The notes beneath the pieces were generated by a model that saw nothing but the letters and a program-made list of their open reading frames with translations, had not been told where the DNA came from and ran no database searches. A stretch of DNA of 14,871 bases from a bacterium (GTDB lineage Bacteria > Babelota > Babeliae > Babelales > RVW-14): contig JAHFBQ010000033.1 of the NCBI GenBank assembly GCA_023249935.1, positions 1-14,871 of the forward strand, given 5' to 3'. Both the position numbers and the translations under genes were made by a program. Position 1 is the first letter of the stretch, and every line of letters starts with the position of its first letter. Positions 1 through 7,094 of the stretch are shown here, in pieces.

Positions 1-576
1 AAGTGAACTGACAACAAGCGCCAGTGCATCACCAAAAGCCATGGTTACTGTTGAGCTGCTTGTTGGTGCAAGATTGAGCGGGCATGCTTCTTGTTCGAAT
101 GGCAAGGTGATGGGGATGTCAACTTCGCGTGTCAAGGTGCCTGTTCCGCACGCAATGAGTGCTGTTGTAACATTCATGAGCTTGAGTGCTGCAACAATAA
201 TAGAAAGCTCGGAGCCTGTAGCGCTTTTGGATAGGGCTATAAAAAGATCTCCCGGCATAACCATCCCCAAATCGCCGTGAAGTGCTTCGTGGGGATGAAG
301 AAAAAATGATGGGATACCAAGGCTAGAACAGGTGGCGACCAGCTTTTTGCCAACAATGCCGGATTTTCCGGTACCAGAAAAAACAACGCGACCAGCAGTG
401 CTGAGCATGGTCTCAACAAGAAGGTGTGCATTGGTTGGTAGTGCAGTTGCAATGAGCTCAAGAGCCCGATTTTCTTTAAGCAGTATCTCGCGAAGATGTT
501 GATTAATTAACGTAGCAGAATTCTCAGAGCTTCTGCTTGGCAGAACGCCAAGCGATCGCTCCGCTATGGTTTCCAC
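1..576 (-). CDS. kdsD: Arabinose-5-phosphate isomerase (KdsD/KpsF family), partial at its C-terminus
   Basis: Converts D-ribulose-5-phosphate to D-arabinose-5-phosphate, the first step towards KDO for lipopolysaccharide. The 192 visible residues form the SIS sugar-isomerase domain. They include SGTGKSG near residue 70 (its Lys aligns with E. coli KdsD Lys59), the block SLGIPSFFLHPHEALHGDLG, and APTSSSTVTMAFGDALALV near the cut edge. GSEL retains the Glu equivalent to Glu111. The family's usual SNSGE stretch reads SKSAT here, which is unusual. I chose the GTG at 574-576: two in-frame stops lie just upstream, and a GGGAG site sits 4 nt before it. The active-site His and any CBS domains lie outside the window. 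It is the last gene of the rpsU-rbfA-kdsD run, 65 nt after rbfA. The family call is confident; KpsF, GutQ and KdsD cannot be told apart from this fragment. Confidence 0.9.
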   Translation of the reverse strand, partial: METIAERSLGVLPSRSSENSATLINQHLREILLKENRALELIATALPTNAHLLVETMLSTAGRVVFSGTGKSGIVGKKLVATCSSLGIPSFFLHPHEALHGDLGMVMPGDLFIALSKSATGSELSIIVAALKLMNVTTALIACGTGTLTREVDIPITLPFEQEACPLNLAPTSSSTVTMAFGDALALVVSSL

Positions 577-614
577 TCTACTCCCTTTTTACTACTCACT
601 CTCTCTATCTTGTT

Positions 615-636
615 ATCCCGGCCTCCGAGCCGGGAT
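615..636. repeat. Palindromic repeat copy 1 (22 nt, between rbfA and kdsD)
   Basis: ATCCCGGC and GCCGGGAT form a perfect 8-bp stem around a 6-nt loop (CTCCGA). The left flank is TGTT, as in the copy inside mnmG. No T-run follows on either strand, so it is a poor intrinsic terminator. It lies in the only gap between rbfA and kdsD and could affect how much of the operon transcript reaches kdsD. Confidence 0.75.
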
Positions 637-641
637 CTTCA

Positions 642-1046
642 TCAGTTCTCGCGGTTTCCCAGTTCTTGTCCTACTTTATCAAGCAGCTCATTAATTCGAT
701 CAAGTTTTTCCCTCTTCTCGTCGAACAAGAACATGAGCTCTGGTGTATACCGTGCCTGTAGGCCATGTGCTAACGCTTTGCGCAAAGACGGTCGATACAA
801 CTTGAGTATATCAAGTGCGTGTACGTAACGTTCTTCAGCGCTTGGTTGTTCTGCATTCACAGGTGCAATAGCTGCAAAATATAAATAGCAAATGCCGCCA
901 TCAGCTGAAAGCTCAAGGCGGCTTAAATAAACTTCACGCACTGCAGGTTGTTCTTCAGCGATTGTGTCGATGAAGGCAGATAGCTCACGCAAGTACATAG
1001 ACTTTTTGCGTTCGCGCTTGACGTCCGCAGTTGTAGATTTGTACAT
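642..1046 (-). CDS. rbfA: Ribosome-binding factor A
   Basis: RbfA binds the free 30S subunit and assists late 16S rRNA maturation, mainly near helix 1; it is classically needed in the cold. At 134 residues it has the normal family length. The single KH-like domain is recognisable from the N-terminal KRERKKSMYLREL helix, the EVYLSRLELSADGGICYLYF strand region, and the C-terminal signature LRKALAHGLQARYTPELMFLFDE followed by a helix ending RINELLDKV. The ATG at 1046 is chosen because it leaves room for the N-terminal helix; the ribosome-binding site there is weak (AAAG-type). It begins 31 nt after the rpsU stop, so the two are probably on one transcript, which makes sense as both concern the small subunit. 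Confidence 0.9.
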   Translation of the reverse strand: MYKSTTADVKRERKKSMYLRELSAFIDTIAEEQPAVREVYLSRLELSADGGICYLYFAAIAPVNAEQPSAEERYVHALDILKLYRPSLRKALAHGLQARYTPELMFLFDEKREKLDRINELLDKVGQELGNREN

Positions 1047-1077
1047 AAACTTTAGTTTCTCATTAATGGTCTAGGAA

Positions 1078-1287
1078 CTAGACCGTATCACTTTCCAGGT
1101 TTCTGATAAGGTTGTTTTTGATAGCTCTCATCAAACGTTTACGACGTTTTTGGGTTTCAGGTTCAAAGTAAACCTGACGCTTCATGTCGCGAACAACGCC
1201 TTCGCGTTCGATCTTCTTTTTGAGTTGCTTGAGGCTTTTTTCAAGGTTACCAGTTACTGGTATTTCGATATTGTAGGTCTTTGCCAT
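1078..1287 (-). CDS. rpsU: 30S ribosomal protein S21
   Basis: Small-subunit protein that sits near the 3' end of 16S rRNA and helps initiation. The product is 69 residues, within the normal range for S21. It shows the family pattern: a short beta strand (YNIEIPV), then LEKSLKQLKKKIEREGVVRDMKRQVYFE, then a very basic tail (ETQKRRKRLMRA). The ATG at 1285-1287 is preferred over a GTG 12 nt upstream because an AGGTG ribosome-binding site lies at 1297-1301, 9 nt away, and overlaps that GTG. It heads the rpsU-rbfA-kdsD run and is served by the promoter at 1349-1377. Confidence 0.92.
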   Translation of the reverse strand: MAKTYNIEIPVTGNLEKSLKQLKKKIEREGVVRDMKRQVYFEPETQKRRKRLMRAIKNNLIRNLESDTV

Positions 1288-1348
1288 AGGAAAAAACACC
1301 TATCTTTAACGATTAAGCGGACAAATTTATGAACCATGACGAACCACC

Positions 1349-1377
1349 ACTCTACGTAAAAAATGCCTAAAAGTCAA
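1349..1377 (-). promoter_or_regulatory. Sigma70-type promoter for rpsU-rbfA-kdsD
   Basis: On the minus strand, TTGACT (1377-1372) is followed after exactly 17 nt by TAGAGT (1354-1349), predicting a start near 1342 and a leader of about 55 nt before rpsU. A ten-base copy of the -10 region (TCTACGTAAA on the plus strand, at 1351-1360) recurs at 1417-1426. There it gives a second possible promoter, TTCACC-17 nt-TAGAAT (1443-1415). That one overlaps the T-run of the upstream terminator and is less certain. Confidence 0.6.
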
Positions 1378-1441
1378 TGTGGAACGCCAGGTCTATTGTG
1401 GTGAATGTGTGAAAATTCTACGTAAATTCTGTTTCAGGGTG

Positions 1442-1471
1442 AAAAACCCGGTGGGGTTTAAACCCCACCGG
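1442..1471 (-). terminator. Intrinsic terminator of the ankyrin-like gene
   Basis: A perfect 24-nt palindrome (12-bp arms, GC-rich outer part, TTTAAA centre) occupies 1448-1471. Read on the minus strand it is followed by GTTTTTC, giving a strong stem plus T-run about 40 nt after the stop codon at 1510. A second, weaker hairpin (GGTCGT, 6-nt loop, ACGACC) lies at 1476-1493, between the stop and this terminator. Confidence 0.75.
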
Positions 1472-1509
1472 ACCTGGTCGTATTTACACGACCCCTACAC
1501 CCAAATATT

Positions 1510-2787
1510 TTATTTGCTATTACCAAGAAGGCCTGTAATTACTCTAAGTAGAGTAGGAGGTGCTTTTGGATATCTGGTAGCGGAACTTTTGTGTAGTTCT
1601 TCATACCTTTGGTACATTGAATTTTGTATCTCTTTCTCTACAATACGCCGTCTAATAAAATCTTGTATTTTATCAATGGTGTACGATCCAGGTATAATCG
1701 ATGCATCAATGCGTATTTGTTCTGCTATGTCATGAAATAATTTGATAGGCAAATCAGCTTCGGCGAAGCTGATTTTGCATGCTGCATTGATACATTCTGC
1801 AGCACATTCTAGCAGTTTATCAAGTTGCAGAGCTTTAGAGTGCGAGAGAAGTTTGGCGAGTTTTGCTTGTTTACTTAACCTAATGACGATTTGAGCGACC
1901 GTATCGCCTGCATCATCTACCAGGGCAAGAGCTGTTTTGGCTGCAGATTCCGTTGTGTGTTTCTCCATGAATGTATCGTAAAGTATTGCAAATATATTAT
2001 CGGTTGCGTGATCAGCTGCAAGATGTAAGTAATAGGTAAAGTTAGTTTTAGCCAGTGTTGGTATAATAACGAAACGTCGTTTGAATTCTCTATCACCGCC
2101 CTTTAAGAAAGTGGTCCATGATGCATCTCGTCTAAAGGATTGGTTCAGATCTGTTAAAGGTGCTAGGCACATCACAGCAGGTTCGTTGCCTTGAAATATT
2201 GCTTGAGCCAGTGGTGTTTGTCCTTCAGCATTAAGTGTATCGACAAGAGCTCCAACAGCCTCTGGTCTGGTCGTGCAAAGATGGGTGAGTATGGGGGTTA
2301 GTTCAGGGGCTGCGATTAGTTTGTCTAATTTGTCTCTAGTGAGGGGAAGGAAAGCGGCTGCTACAGATTCGATATCAACTCTTCCTGTTACAGCGTCACC
2401 AGAGCCGTTTGCGGTGCGACGAGATTGGTGATGATCATCCTGGAGTGGTTCAGCGCGATGAGTTTTTCCAAGAGGTCTTTCGCGTGCAGCGTGGTTTTTG
2501 GTATGGGGTGGTTCCTCTGGATCGGGTGGATTTGTATTCGGATCTTCGTCGCGGGAAGTTTTTTTTCCACTTTGTTGAGGGGTGTCTACACCTCCTCTTA
2601 CCCTTCTGAGAGCTTCAGCGCGTCTGCGAGCTCTTTCTTTACGCTCATTATCTCTTGCAATCTCTTTTTCAAGAGCAAGAATCTGTGCGTCAAGATCATT
2701 TGTATCAGCATTATTAGCAGCTTTGCTATCCTGAGCAAATGAGCCAAGCAAAAAGAATACGAGAAGAACTTTTATAAACATTTTCAT
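1510..2787 (-). CDS. Exported protein with degenerate ankyrin-like segments
   Basis: The 425-residue product begins with a clear signal peptide (MKMFIKVLLVFFLLGSFA...SKA). Next come a charged coil (EIARDNERKERARRRAEALRR) and a Pro/Glu/His-rich, probably disordered linker at about residues 70-130. The helical C-terminal two thirds contains stretches such as EGQTPLAQAIFQGNEPAV and TYYLHLAADHATDNIFAIL that look like decayed ankyrin repeats. I do not recognise a specific family, and the ankyrin label is inference. The start is the ATG at 2785-2787, 5 nt after a GGAGG site (2793-2797); a second ATG upstream overlaps that site. It has its own promoter, leader hairpin and terminator, so it is probably monocistronic. 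An exported ankyrin-type protein in a host-dependent bacterium could be an effector, but nothing here proves delivery to a host. Confidence 0.7.
   Translation of the reverse strand: MKMFIKVLLVFFLLGSFAQDSKAANNADTNDLDAQILALEKEIARDNERKERARRRAEALRRVRGGVDTPQQSGKKTSRDEDPNTNPPDPEEPPHTKNHAARERPLGKTHRAEPLQDDHHQSRRTANGSGDAVTGRVDIESVAAAFLPLTRDKLDKLIAAPELTPILTHLCTTRPEAVGALVDTLNAEGQTPLAQAIFQGNEPAVMCLAPLTDLNQSFRRDASWTTFLKGGDREFKRRFVIIPTLAKTNFTYYLHLAADHATDNIFAILYDTFMEKHTTESAAKTALALVDDAGDTVAQIVIRLSKQAKLAKLLSHSKALQLDKLLECAAECINAACKISFAEADLPIKLFHDIAEQIRIDASIIPGSYTIDKIQDFIRRRIVEKEIQNSMYQRYEELHKSSATRYPKAPPTLLRVITGLLGNSK
1751..1775. repeat. Perfect inverted repeat inside the ankyrin-like gene
   Basis: AAATCAGCTTC and GAAGCTGATTT form an 11-bp perfect stem with a 3-nt loop (GGC). 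It encodes ISFAEADL within the gene. Its sequence is unrelated to the ATCCCGG palindromes elsewhere in the window. Confidence 0.6.
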
Positions 2788-2817
2788 AATAACCTCCATG
2801 AATACTGGGTAATTTCA

Positions 2818-2839
2818 CCGTAAACCATTTCTTTTACGG
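2818..2839 (-). promoter_or_regulatory. 5' leader hairpin of the ankyrin-like gene
   Basis: CCGTAAA (2818-2824) and TTTACGG (2833-2839) pair perfectly around an 8-nt loop. The hairpin sits just downstream of the predicted transcription start and about 20 nt before the GGAGG site. It may stabilise the leader; no riboswitch family is recognised. Confidence 0.4.
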
Positions 2840-2849
2840 GTCACTACTT

Positions 2850-2877
2850 AGTGTATAGTTGTCACCTGTGATGACAA
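2850..2877 (-). promoter_or_regulatory. Promoter of the ankyrin-like gene with an overlapping inverted repeat
   Basis: On the minus strand TTGTCA (2877-2872) is followed after 16 nt by TACACT (2855-2850); each matches five of six consensus bases. The -35 hexamer is also one arm of an inverted repeat, TTGTCA-7 nt-TGACAA (2859-2877). That arrangement is typical of an operator, but no regulator is identified. Confidence 0.5.
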
Positions 2878-2930
2878 TCGGCGGAAAATATAGAAAAATT
2901 GGGGTTAAAAATGAGGTTTTTTGCTTAAAA

Positions 2931-4385
2931 CTAGAAGTTCATCACCAAGCCGCCCAGGAGCGTTGTTGGGCGATAGGTGCGAGCGCCAGGCAGTGATTTT
3001 TGCACAGAGAAGGCTAAGAAGACATTTTTAGAGAGGGCACACTTTACGCCGCCATGGAGAACCTGTGCTTTCCATGAGGAGTCGCGTTGTAGCATTGGAA
3101 TAAATGGTCTAAATGCGGTCAGGGAGTTATCTTTGAGTGTGATGCTATCAGCTCGGTGCTGGGTAAAGAGGTAATCAAAGTAAACTGAAAAGTTTGGGAC
3201 ATCTTTCTTGGACATGATGTTTTCAGCTTTCATTGAAATGTTGGCGTACCAAAGGTTGCCAGGTTTCTTTGAGATATCAGTTGTCCAGGGGTAAATTCCG
3301 CTTTGGTTAAAGCTGTTTGGAACATGATACCCTTTTAAGTCGCGGCTCATGTAGGTGGTGACTCCACCACCAAAGCTTAGTTGCATCATGTCTGGAAAAT
3401 CGAGTGCTAACGCACCTTCTGCTGTCAGGCCAGTAAAACCATCGTTACCATTAACGACTGCGAAGAGTTTATTAAAATTGCGATCTTTGCCCATTGGTAG
3501 CGAAGTTCCAACGCTGAGGTATGGGATGATACGAAAGGCAACTTCTTCCTTTTCACGAATTTTAATTGGTACGTGCCAGTAGACATTTGCATGAAGATCT
3601 TCCAAATCGGTCAGTTCAAAATCGTTTGTATCAAAACCTATTGTGCCTAGAATGTTGTTGACACCGGTGGCACTGAGAAGCTGGTTATACATCGCAAGGG
3701 CTTGTGCGTCTTTGGGAGCTGTGTAGGGGGCTGGTTGAGCATTGGGAGCTCCGTTTGTAGGGGGACTGATGAGACTGAGGCCAACAGCAAGGTTTTGATT
3801 TATGGCAAAATAGTCTGGGCGGTTTTTCATATCGACGATACCGGCCTTAATATTCATGCCGAGTCCAACGCCAAGATCAAAATTCATTTGTGCTCGCAGG
3901 CCGGTTTTTTCGTAACGAAGCGAAACATCATTAAATATAGGGATCTGATATGCGGTGAGTGTTTGATTGAAGACATTGTCGTTAACTAAATTGCCATCAA
4001 AAGTTGTCAGGGCTCTTTTGGCATTTTGATATGAGGGGCTATTGAGAGCGGTGATAGCTTGTGGGGTTCTGACGTTCGCATCATTCAGAAAAATCCCTGC
4101 CATGTTCCACTGACCGATTACATTGCCATCAGATGTCTTAGTACCGTCGGGATTGCTCGATGCGTGAGTATGTTGATAAAATGGCGACAAATGAAGGGAA
4201 AAAGCTGCCTTTTCAACTGGAGTATAATACTTATCGCTTCCCATAACGGTGTGAAAAGGTACTGGATCTTGGTAATTATTGATCGGTATTGCAAATATCC
4301 TTTGTTGTAAAACAAACACAAGAGATATTAGTGCTAATGAGATAACTAATCGGTTAATTCTGGTGAAATAATTGCTGATGGACAT
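2931..4385 (-). CDS. Outer-membrane beta-barrel-type protein
   Basis: The 484-residue product has an N-terminal signal sequence (hydrophobic run LVISLALISLVFVLQQ, cleavage plausible after IFA). The rest of the chain is rich in alternating polar/hydrophobic strands (for example VSLRYEKTGLRAQMNFDLGVGLGMNIKAG, split by turns) and in Gly, Asn and aromatic residues. It ends in GGLVMNF, with the terminal Phe that Bam-assembled barrels usually carry. Loops rich in Pro, Ala and Asn (around residues 205-230) would face outside. The start ATG is preceded by AAGG at 6 nt. I see no porin subfamily signature, so transport specificity cannot be assigned. It stands alone, divergent from mnmG. A barrel of this size would have about 16-18 strands (inference). 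Confidence 0.75.
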   Translation of the reverse strand: MSISNYFTRINRLVISLALISLVFVLQQRIFAIPINNYQDPVPFHTVMGSDKYYTPVEKAAFSLHLSPFYQHTHASSNPDGTKTSDGNVIGQWNMAGIFLNDANVRTPQAITALNSPSYQNAKRALTTFDGNLVNDNVFNQTLTAYQIPIFNDVSLRYEKTGLRAQMNFDLGVGLGMNIKAGIVDMKNRPDYFAINQNLAVGLSLISPPTNGAPNAQPAPYTAPKDAQALAMYNQLLSATGVNNILGTIGFDTNDFELTDLEDLHANVYWHVPIKIREKEEVAFRIIPYLSVGTSLPMGKDRNFNKLFAVVNGNDGFTGLTAEGALALDFPDMMQLSFGGGVTTYMSRDLKGYHVPNSFNQSGIYPWTTDISKKPGNLWYANISMKAENIMSKKDVPNFSVYFDYLFTQHRADSITLKDNSLTAFRPFIPMLQRDSSWKAQVLHGGVKCALSKNVFLAFSVQKSLPGARTYRPTTLLGGLVMNF

Positions 4386-4441
4386 GTGTTACCTTTTATG
4401 TGAGGGATTCGAGCCTTAAGATGATTTCGAATAGTCGTCAA

Positions 4442-4470
4442 ATTGTAGGCCAGAGTTGATTTTCTTTAAA
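4442..4470 (-). promoter_or_regulatory. Possible promoter of the outer-membrane protein gene
   Basis: On the minus strand TTTAAA (4470-4465), 17 nt and TACAAT (4447-4442) would start transcription about 50 nt before the ATG. The -10 is good and the -35 is weak. The rest of the divergent gap (4471-4636) is AT-rich, and I see no convincing promoter for mnmG there. Confidence 0.35.
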
Positions 4471-4636
4471 GGTAGAAAATTTTAAGCCAAAGTACAATTT
4501 TTTTGACGAAATTGCTTAAACAGCGAGTGGTTGGGCCATTTTAAGATCAAAGAGTTTTTCAAATTCGGAATTTGCGTGTAGACTAAACCTTCTTTTTTGT
4601 TGGTACCAAAACAATGCATTTGTTGGATCATAAGTA

Positions 4637-6598
4637 ATGACCGTTCTGTTTGATGTGATTATTGTTGGTGGGGGACATGCCGGTCTTGAGGCTGCAAGTG
4701 CTGCAGCTCGTATGGGGTCGCGGACATTGCTTCTTACTCTCGATACAGAAAAAATTGTTACCATGCCTTGCAACCCATCCGTTGGCGGATTAGGCAAGGG
4801 GCATATTGTCTTTGAAGTAAGTGCTTTTGGCGGCATGATGCCAAAGCTCTGTTCAAAGACCTACTTGCAAGCACGTATGCTCAATACGAGTAAGGGTCCT
4901 GCGGTGCAGGGGCTGCGCTTGCAGATCGATAAATACGCTTACACAAAGCTTGCTAGCCAGCTTGTTAAAGATATTCCAAATCTTACCGTCATGTCTGCTA
5001 TGTGTAGCGATTTAGTGACTAAACAAGATGGTGACATTAAAAAAATTGTTGGTGTGCGTATTGCCGAAGATTGTTATCCCGGACTCGGATCCGGGATCAT
5101 CCGCGCTCGTGCTGTTGTAGTAACTACCGGGACTTTCATGAACGGGGTTGTCCATGTTGGGCGTACGCGTTACCGTGCTGGCCGCCGTGATGAAGAAGCA
5201 TCGTATGGTTTATCTGAAAGCTTAGTACGTGAGATGAGTGTCACGCTTGGACGTCTTAAAACCGGAACGCCGCCGCGTCTGGCTCGTTCATCACTAAATT
5301 TTGATAAACTTGTTAAGCAGGACACGCCGCATCTGGATTATCTGTTTGAGTTTGATCCAATGAAGGTGGAAGAAAAAGTTCCCTGCTACATCACGCAGAC
5401 AACGACTGAAACGCACGATATCATAGCGCAAAATCTCCATCTATCTGCCATGTATTCCGGCAACATCAAAGGCGTGGGACCACGGTACTGTCCATCGATC
5501 GAAGATAAAATTGGACGGTTCCCAGATCGTGAAGGGCATCATATATTTGTCGAGCCAGAGGGTGGCGACGTTGATGAAATTTATCCAGCGGGGCTATCGA
5601 CATCATTGCCGCTTGATGTGCAAGAAGCCTACATTCACAGTATTCCCGGGTTTGAAAATGCAGTGATCAAAAAATGTGGTTACGCGATCGAGTATGATTA
5701 CATACAACCAAAGCATCTCACGCATGCGCTTGAAGCTAAAGCGGTACAGGGGCTTTTTTTAGCTGGGCAGGTGATCGGTACGACCGGTTATGAAGAGGCG
5801 GCAGGGCTTGGTCTTGTTGCTGGTATCAATGCTCACTTGCGTGCACACAACAAAGAATTATTTATTTTCGATCGCAATGAAAGCTACATCGGCGTCATGA
5901 TTGATGATCTGGTAACGCTTGGCGTCAACGAACCGTATCGCATGTTTACCTCGCGCGCAGAACGCCGCTTGCTGTTACGCCAAGACAATGTTTTTGTGCG
6001 CCTTATGCCGCATGCCTACCAGCTAGGACTAATCGATCAGGAGCTTTGGGTGCGTTTTGAAAAAGAAAAAGAGGCAATCGAGCGTGGTGTTAAGTTGGTG
6101 AAAAAGGGTGGTACGCAAGGTGCGCTGTTCAAGATTTTTTACTCAGTAGAATTTACCCAGGAAATTCAAAGTCAGGCTTATGAGGCGTTAGTGGGGGCTT
6201 TTAGTGCCGCGGACTATTCGATCGAAGGTCTTTCTGGTCGGGCGCTATTGTCTATTCATGCAGAGATTCGTTATGAAGGCTATATTGCTAAAGAACGCCT
6301 CGAGGTTGAAAAAGCGCTCAAGTATCAAGATATGGCTATTCCTGATCAGCTTGATTACACAAAACTTCCTGGCTTAACGCGAGAACTACAGCAAAAATTG
6401 CAGTACCATCGTCCAGTAACTATTGCCCAGGCTCAGCTTATTCAGGGGATGACTCCGGCTGCGATATCGATTTTGATTTTTAAAATTCGCAATCTGAGTC
6501 GAACACTTGATAAAAAGCAGCGTAAGATAGATAGCCAACAAGACGGTATCGGTTGTGAGGTTGATAGGACGCTTGAAGAAGGTCCTGGTGGTTGCTAA
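4637..6598 (+). CDS. mnmG: tRNA uridine 5-carboxymethylaminomethyl modification enzyme MnmG (GidA)
   Basis: With MnmE (not in this window), this FAD protein installs the cmnm5/nm5 group on the wobble uridine of several tRNAs, using methylene-tetrahydrofolate. Visible landmarks are the N-terminal dinucleotide fold VIIVGGGHAGLEAA, MPCNPSVGGLGKGH with Cys45 (E. coli Cys47), GRLKTGTPPR, and GVGPRYCPSIEDK with Cys285 (E. coli Cys277). Further on come IYPAGLSTSLP, LFLAGQVIGTTGYEEAAGLG and the C-terminal helical domain ending LPGLTRELQQKL...RPVTIAQAQLIQGMTPAAIS. At 653 residues it is slightly long. Part of the excess is a ten-residue stretch at 146-155 coded by a palindromic repeat (separate entry). 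An in-frame stop just upstream fixes the ATG; the ribosome-binding site is poor. It leads the plus-strand run towards sufBD, 75 nt before the next gene. Confidence 0.97.
   Translation: MTVLFDVIIVGGGHAGLEAASAAARMGSRTLLLTLDTEKIVTMPCNPSVGGLGKGHIVFEVSAFGGMMPKLCSKTYLQARMLNTSKGPAVQGLRLQIDKYAYTKLASQLVKDIPNLTVMSAMCSDLVTKQDGDIKKIVGVRIAEDCYPGLGSGIIRARAVVVTTGTFMNGVVHVGRTRYRAGRRDEEASYGLSESLVREMSVTLGRLKTGTPPRLARSSLNFDKLVKQDTPHLDYLFEFDPMKVEEKVPCYITQTTTETHDIIAQNLHLSAMYSGNIKGVGPRYCPSIEDKIGRFPDREGHHIFVEPEGGDVDEIYPAGLSTSLPLDVQEAYIHSIPGFENAVIKKCGYAIEYDYIQPKHLTHALEAKAVQGLFLAGQVIGTTGYEEAAGLGLVAGINAHLRAHNKELFIFDRNESYIGVMIDDLVTLGVNEPYRMFTSRAERRLLLRQDNVFVRLMPHAYQLGLIDQELWVRFEKEKEAIERGVKLVKKGGTQGALFKIFYSVEFTQEIQSQAYEALVGAFSAADYSIEGLSGRALLSIHAEIRYEGYIAKERLEVEKALKYQDMAIPDQLDYTKLPGLTRELQQKLQYHRPVTIAQAQLIQGMTPAAISILIFKIRNLSRTLDKKQRKIDSQQDGIGCEVDRTLEEGPGGC
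5072..5101. repeat. Palindromic repeat copy 2, in frame inside mnmG
   Basis: ATCCCGGA (5076-5083) and TCCGGGAT (5090-5097) pair around CTCGGA, with the flanks TGTT and CATC. The first 11 bases (TGTTATCCCGG) are identical to 611-621 at copy 1. It encodes CYPGLGSGII, ten codons in frame, in the segment just before the conserved RARAVVVTTGTF strand of MnmG. Confidence 0.75.
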
Positions 6599-6673
6599 CT
6601 TGATTAGATATCGTTGTCGCTCTGAAAATGTAATTGCAAAGAAATGAAAAGAAAAACACAAAGAAAGGATTGT

Positions 6674-7066
6674 ATGAACTCTCATCTAGCCACAGCTGCG
6701 ATAGCGGCAAATGTTATACCGTTCGAACAACTCTTTGATCAGTCGCTGATTGTCCAAGCTGGGGCATCAGTGAATGAGAGAGTATCTTCTAGTGTTTCCT
6801 TTGTGCTTGGTCGTCGAAAAGATGAAGAAGATGAGGATGAGGACGACGAAGAAGACGATGATGATTATGAAGACGATGAAGATGACGAAGACTTTGACGA
6901 CGACGAAGAAGACGACGATCTTGATGACGAAGAAGACGAAGATGATGATTACGAAGAAGATGAAGAGGATGATGAAGAAGACGTGGATGAGGACGAATTC
7001 TACGAAGATACATACGAAGAAGGCGACCTTGACAGCGATCTAGAGGAAGAAGAGGACGACGACTAG
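6674..7066 (+). CDS. Highly acidic low-complexity protein
   Basis: 130 residues. The first roughly 47 form an ordinary segment (MNSHLATAAIAANVIPFEQLFDQSL...SFVLGRRK). The remaining 80 or so are nearly all Asp and Glu with a few Tyr, Phe and Leu. The ATG at 6674 is preferred to one 30 nt upstream because it follows an AAAGGA site by 4 nt. The function is unknown. The layout recalls acidic-tailed proteins such as the delta subunit of Gram-positive RNA polymerase, but the N-terminus shows no similarity to that domain that I can see. It could bind metal ions, act as a nucleic-acid mimic, or neutralise the basic protein encoded 28 nt downstream. There is no signal peptide. It lies in the mnmG-to-sufD run. 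Confidence 0.75.
   Translation: MNSHLATAAIAANVIPFEQLFDQSLIVQAGASVNERVSSSVSFVLGRRKDEEDEDEDDEEDDDDYEDDEDDEDFDDDEEDDDLDDEEDEDDDYEEDEEDDEEDVDEDEFYEDTYEEGDLDSDLEEEEDDD
6823..7064 (+). repeat. Imperfect GAA/GAC/GAT triplet repeat coding the acidic tail
   Basis: About 240 bases of imperfect purine-rich triplets. Motifs such as GACGAAGAAGACGA recur in slightly different forms (near 6845, 6901 and 6925). The tract is a candidate for slippage: length changes in multiples of three would keep the reading frame. Confidence 0.7.
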
Positions 7067-7094
7067 TTCGTGGCTGCATTAAACAAGGAGCAAC

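Noticed and set aside
237..461. 74-codon minus-strand frame
   Set aside because: It is a shifted frame within kdsD; the correct frame gives the conserved SIS motifs.
1379..1735. 118-codon plus-strand frame across the terminator
   Set aside because: It spans the palindromic terminator and the antisense of the ankyrin-like gene, has no ribosome-binding site and resembles nothing.
4516..4836. 106-codon minus-strand frame
   Set aside because: It overlaps the mnmG start region in antisense and has no site or motif.
6774..7043. Open frame rich in Met, Lys and Thr overlapping the acidic gene
   Set aside because: It is a +1 shift of the GAA/GAC/GAT tract, with no ribosome-binding site; the composition follows entirely from the repeat.
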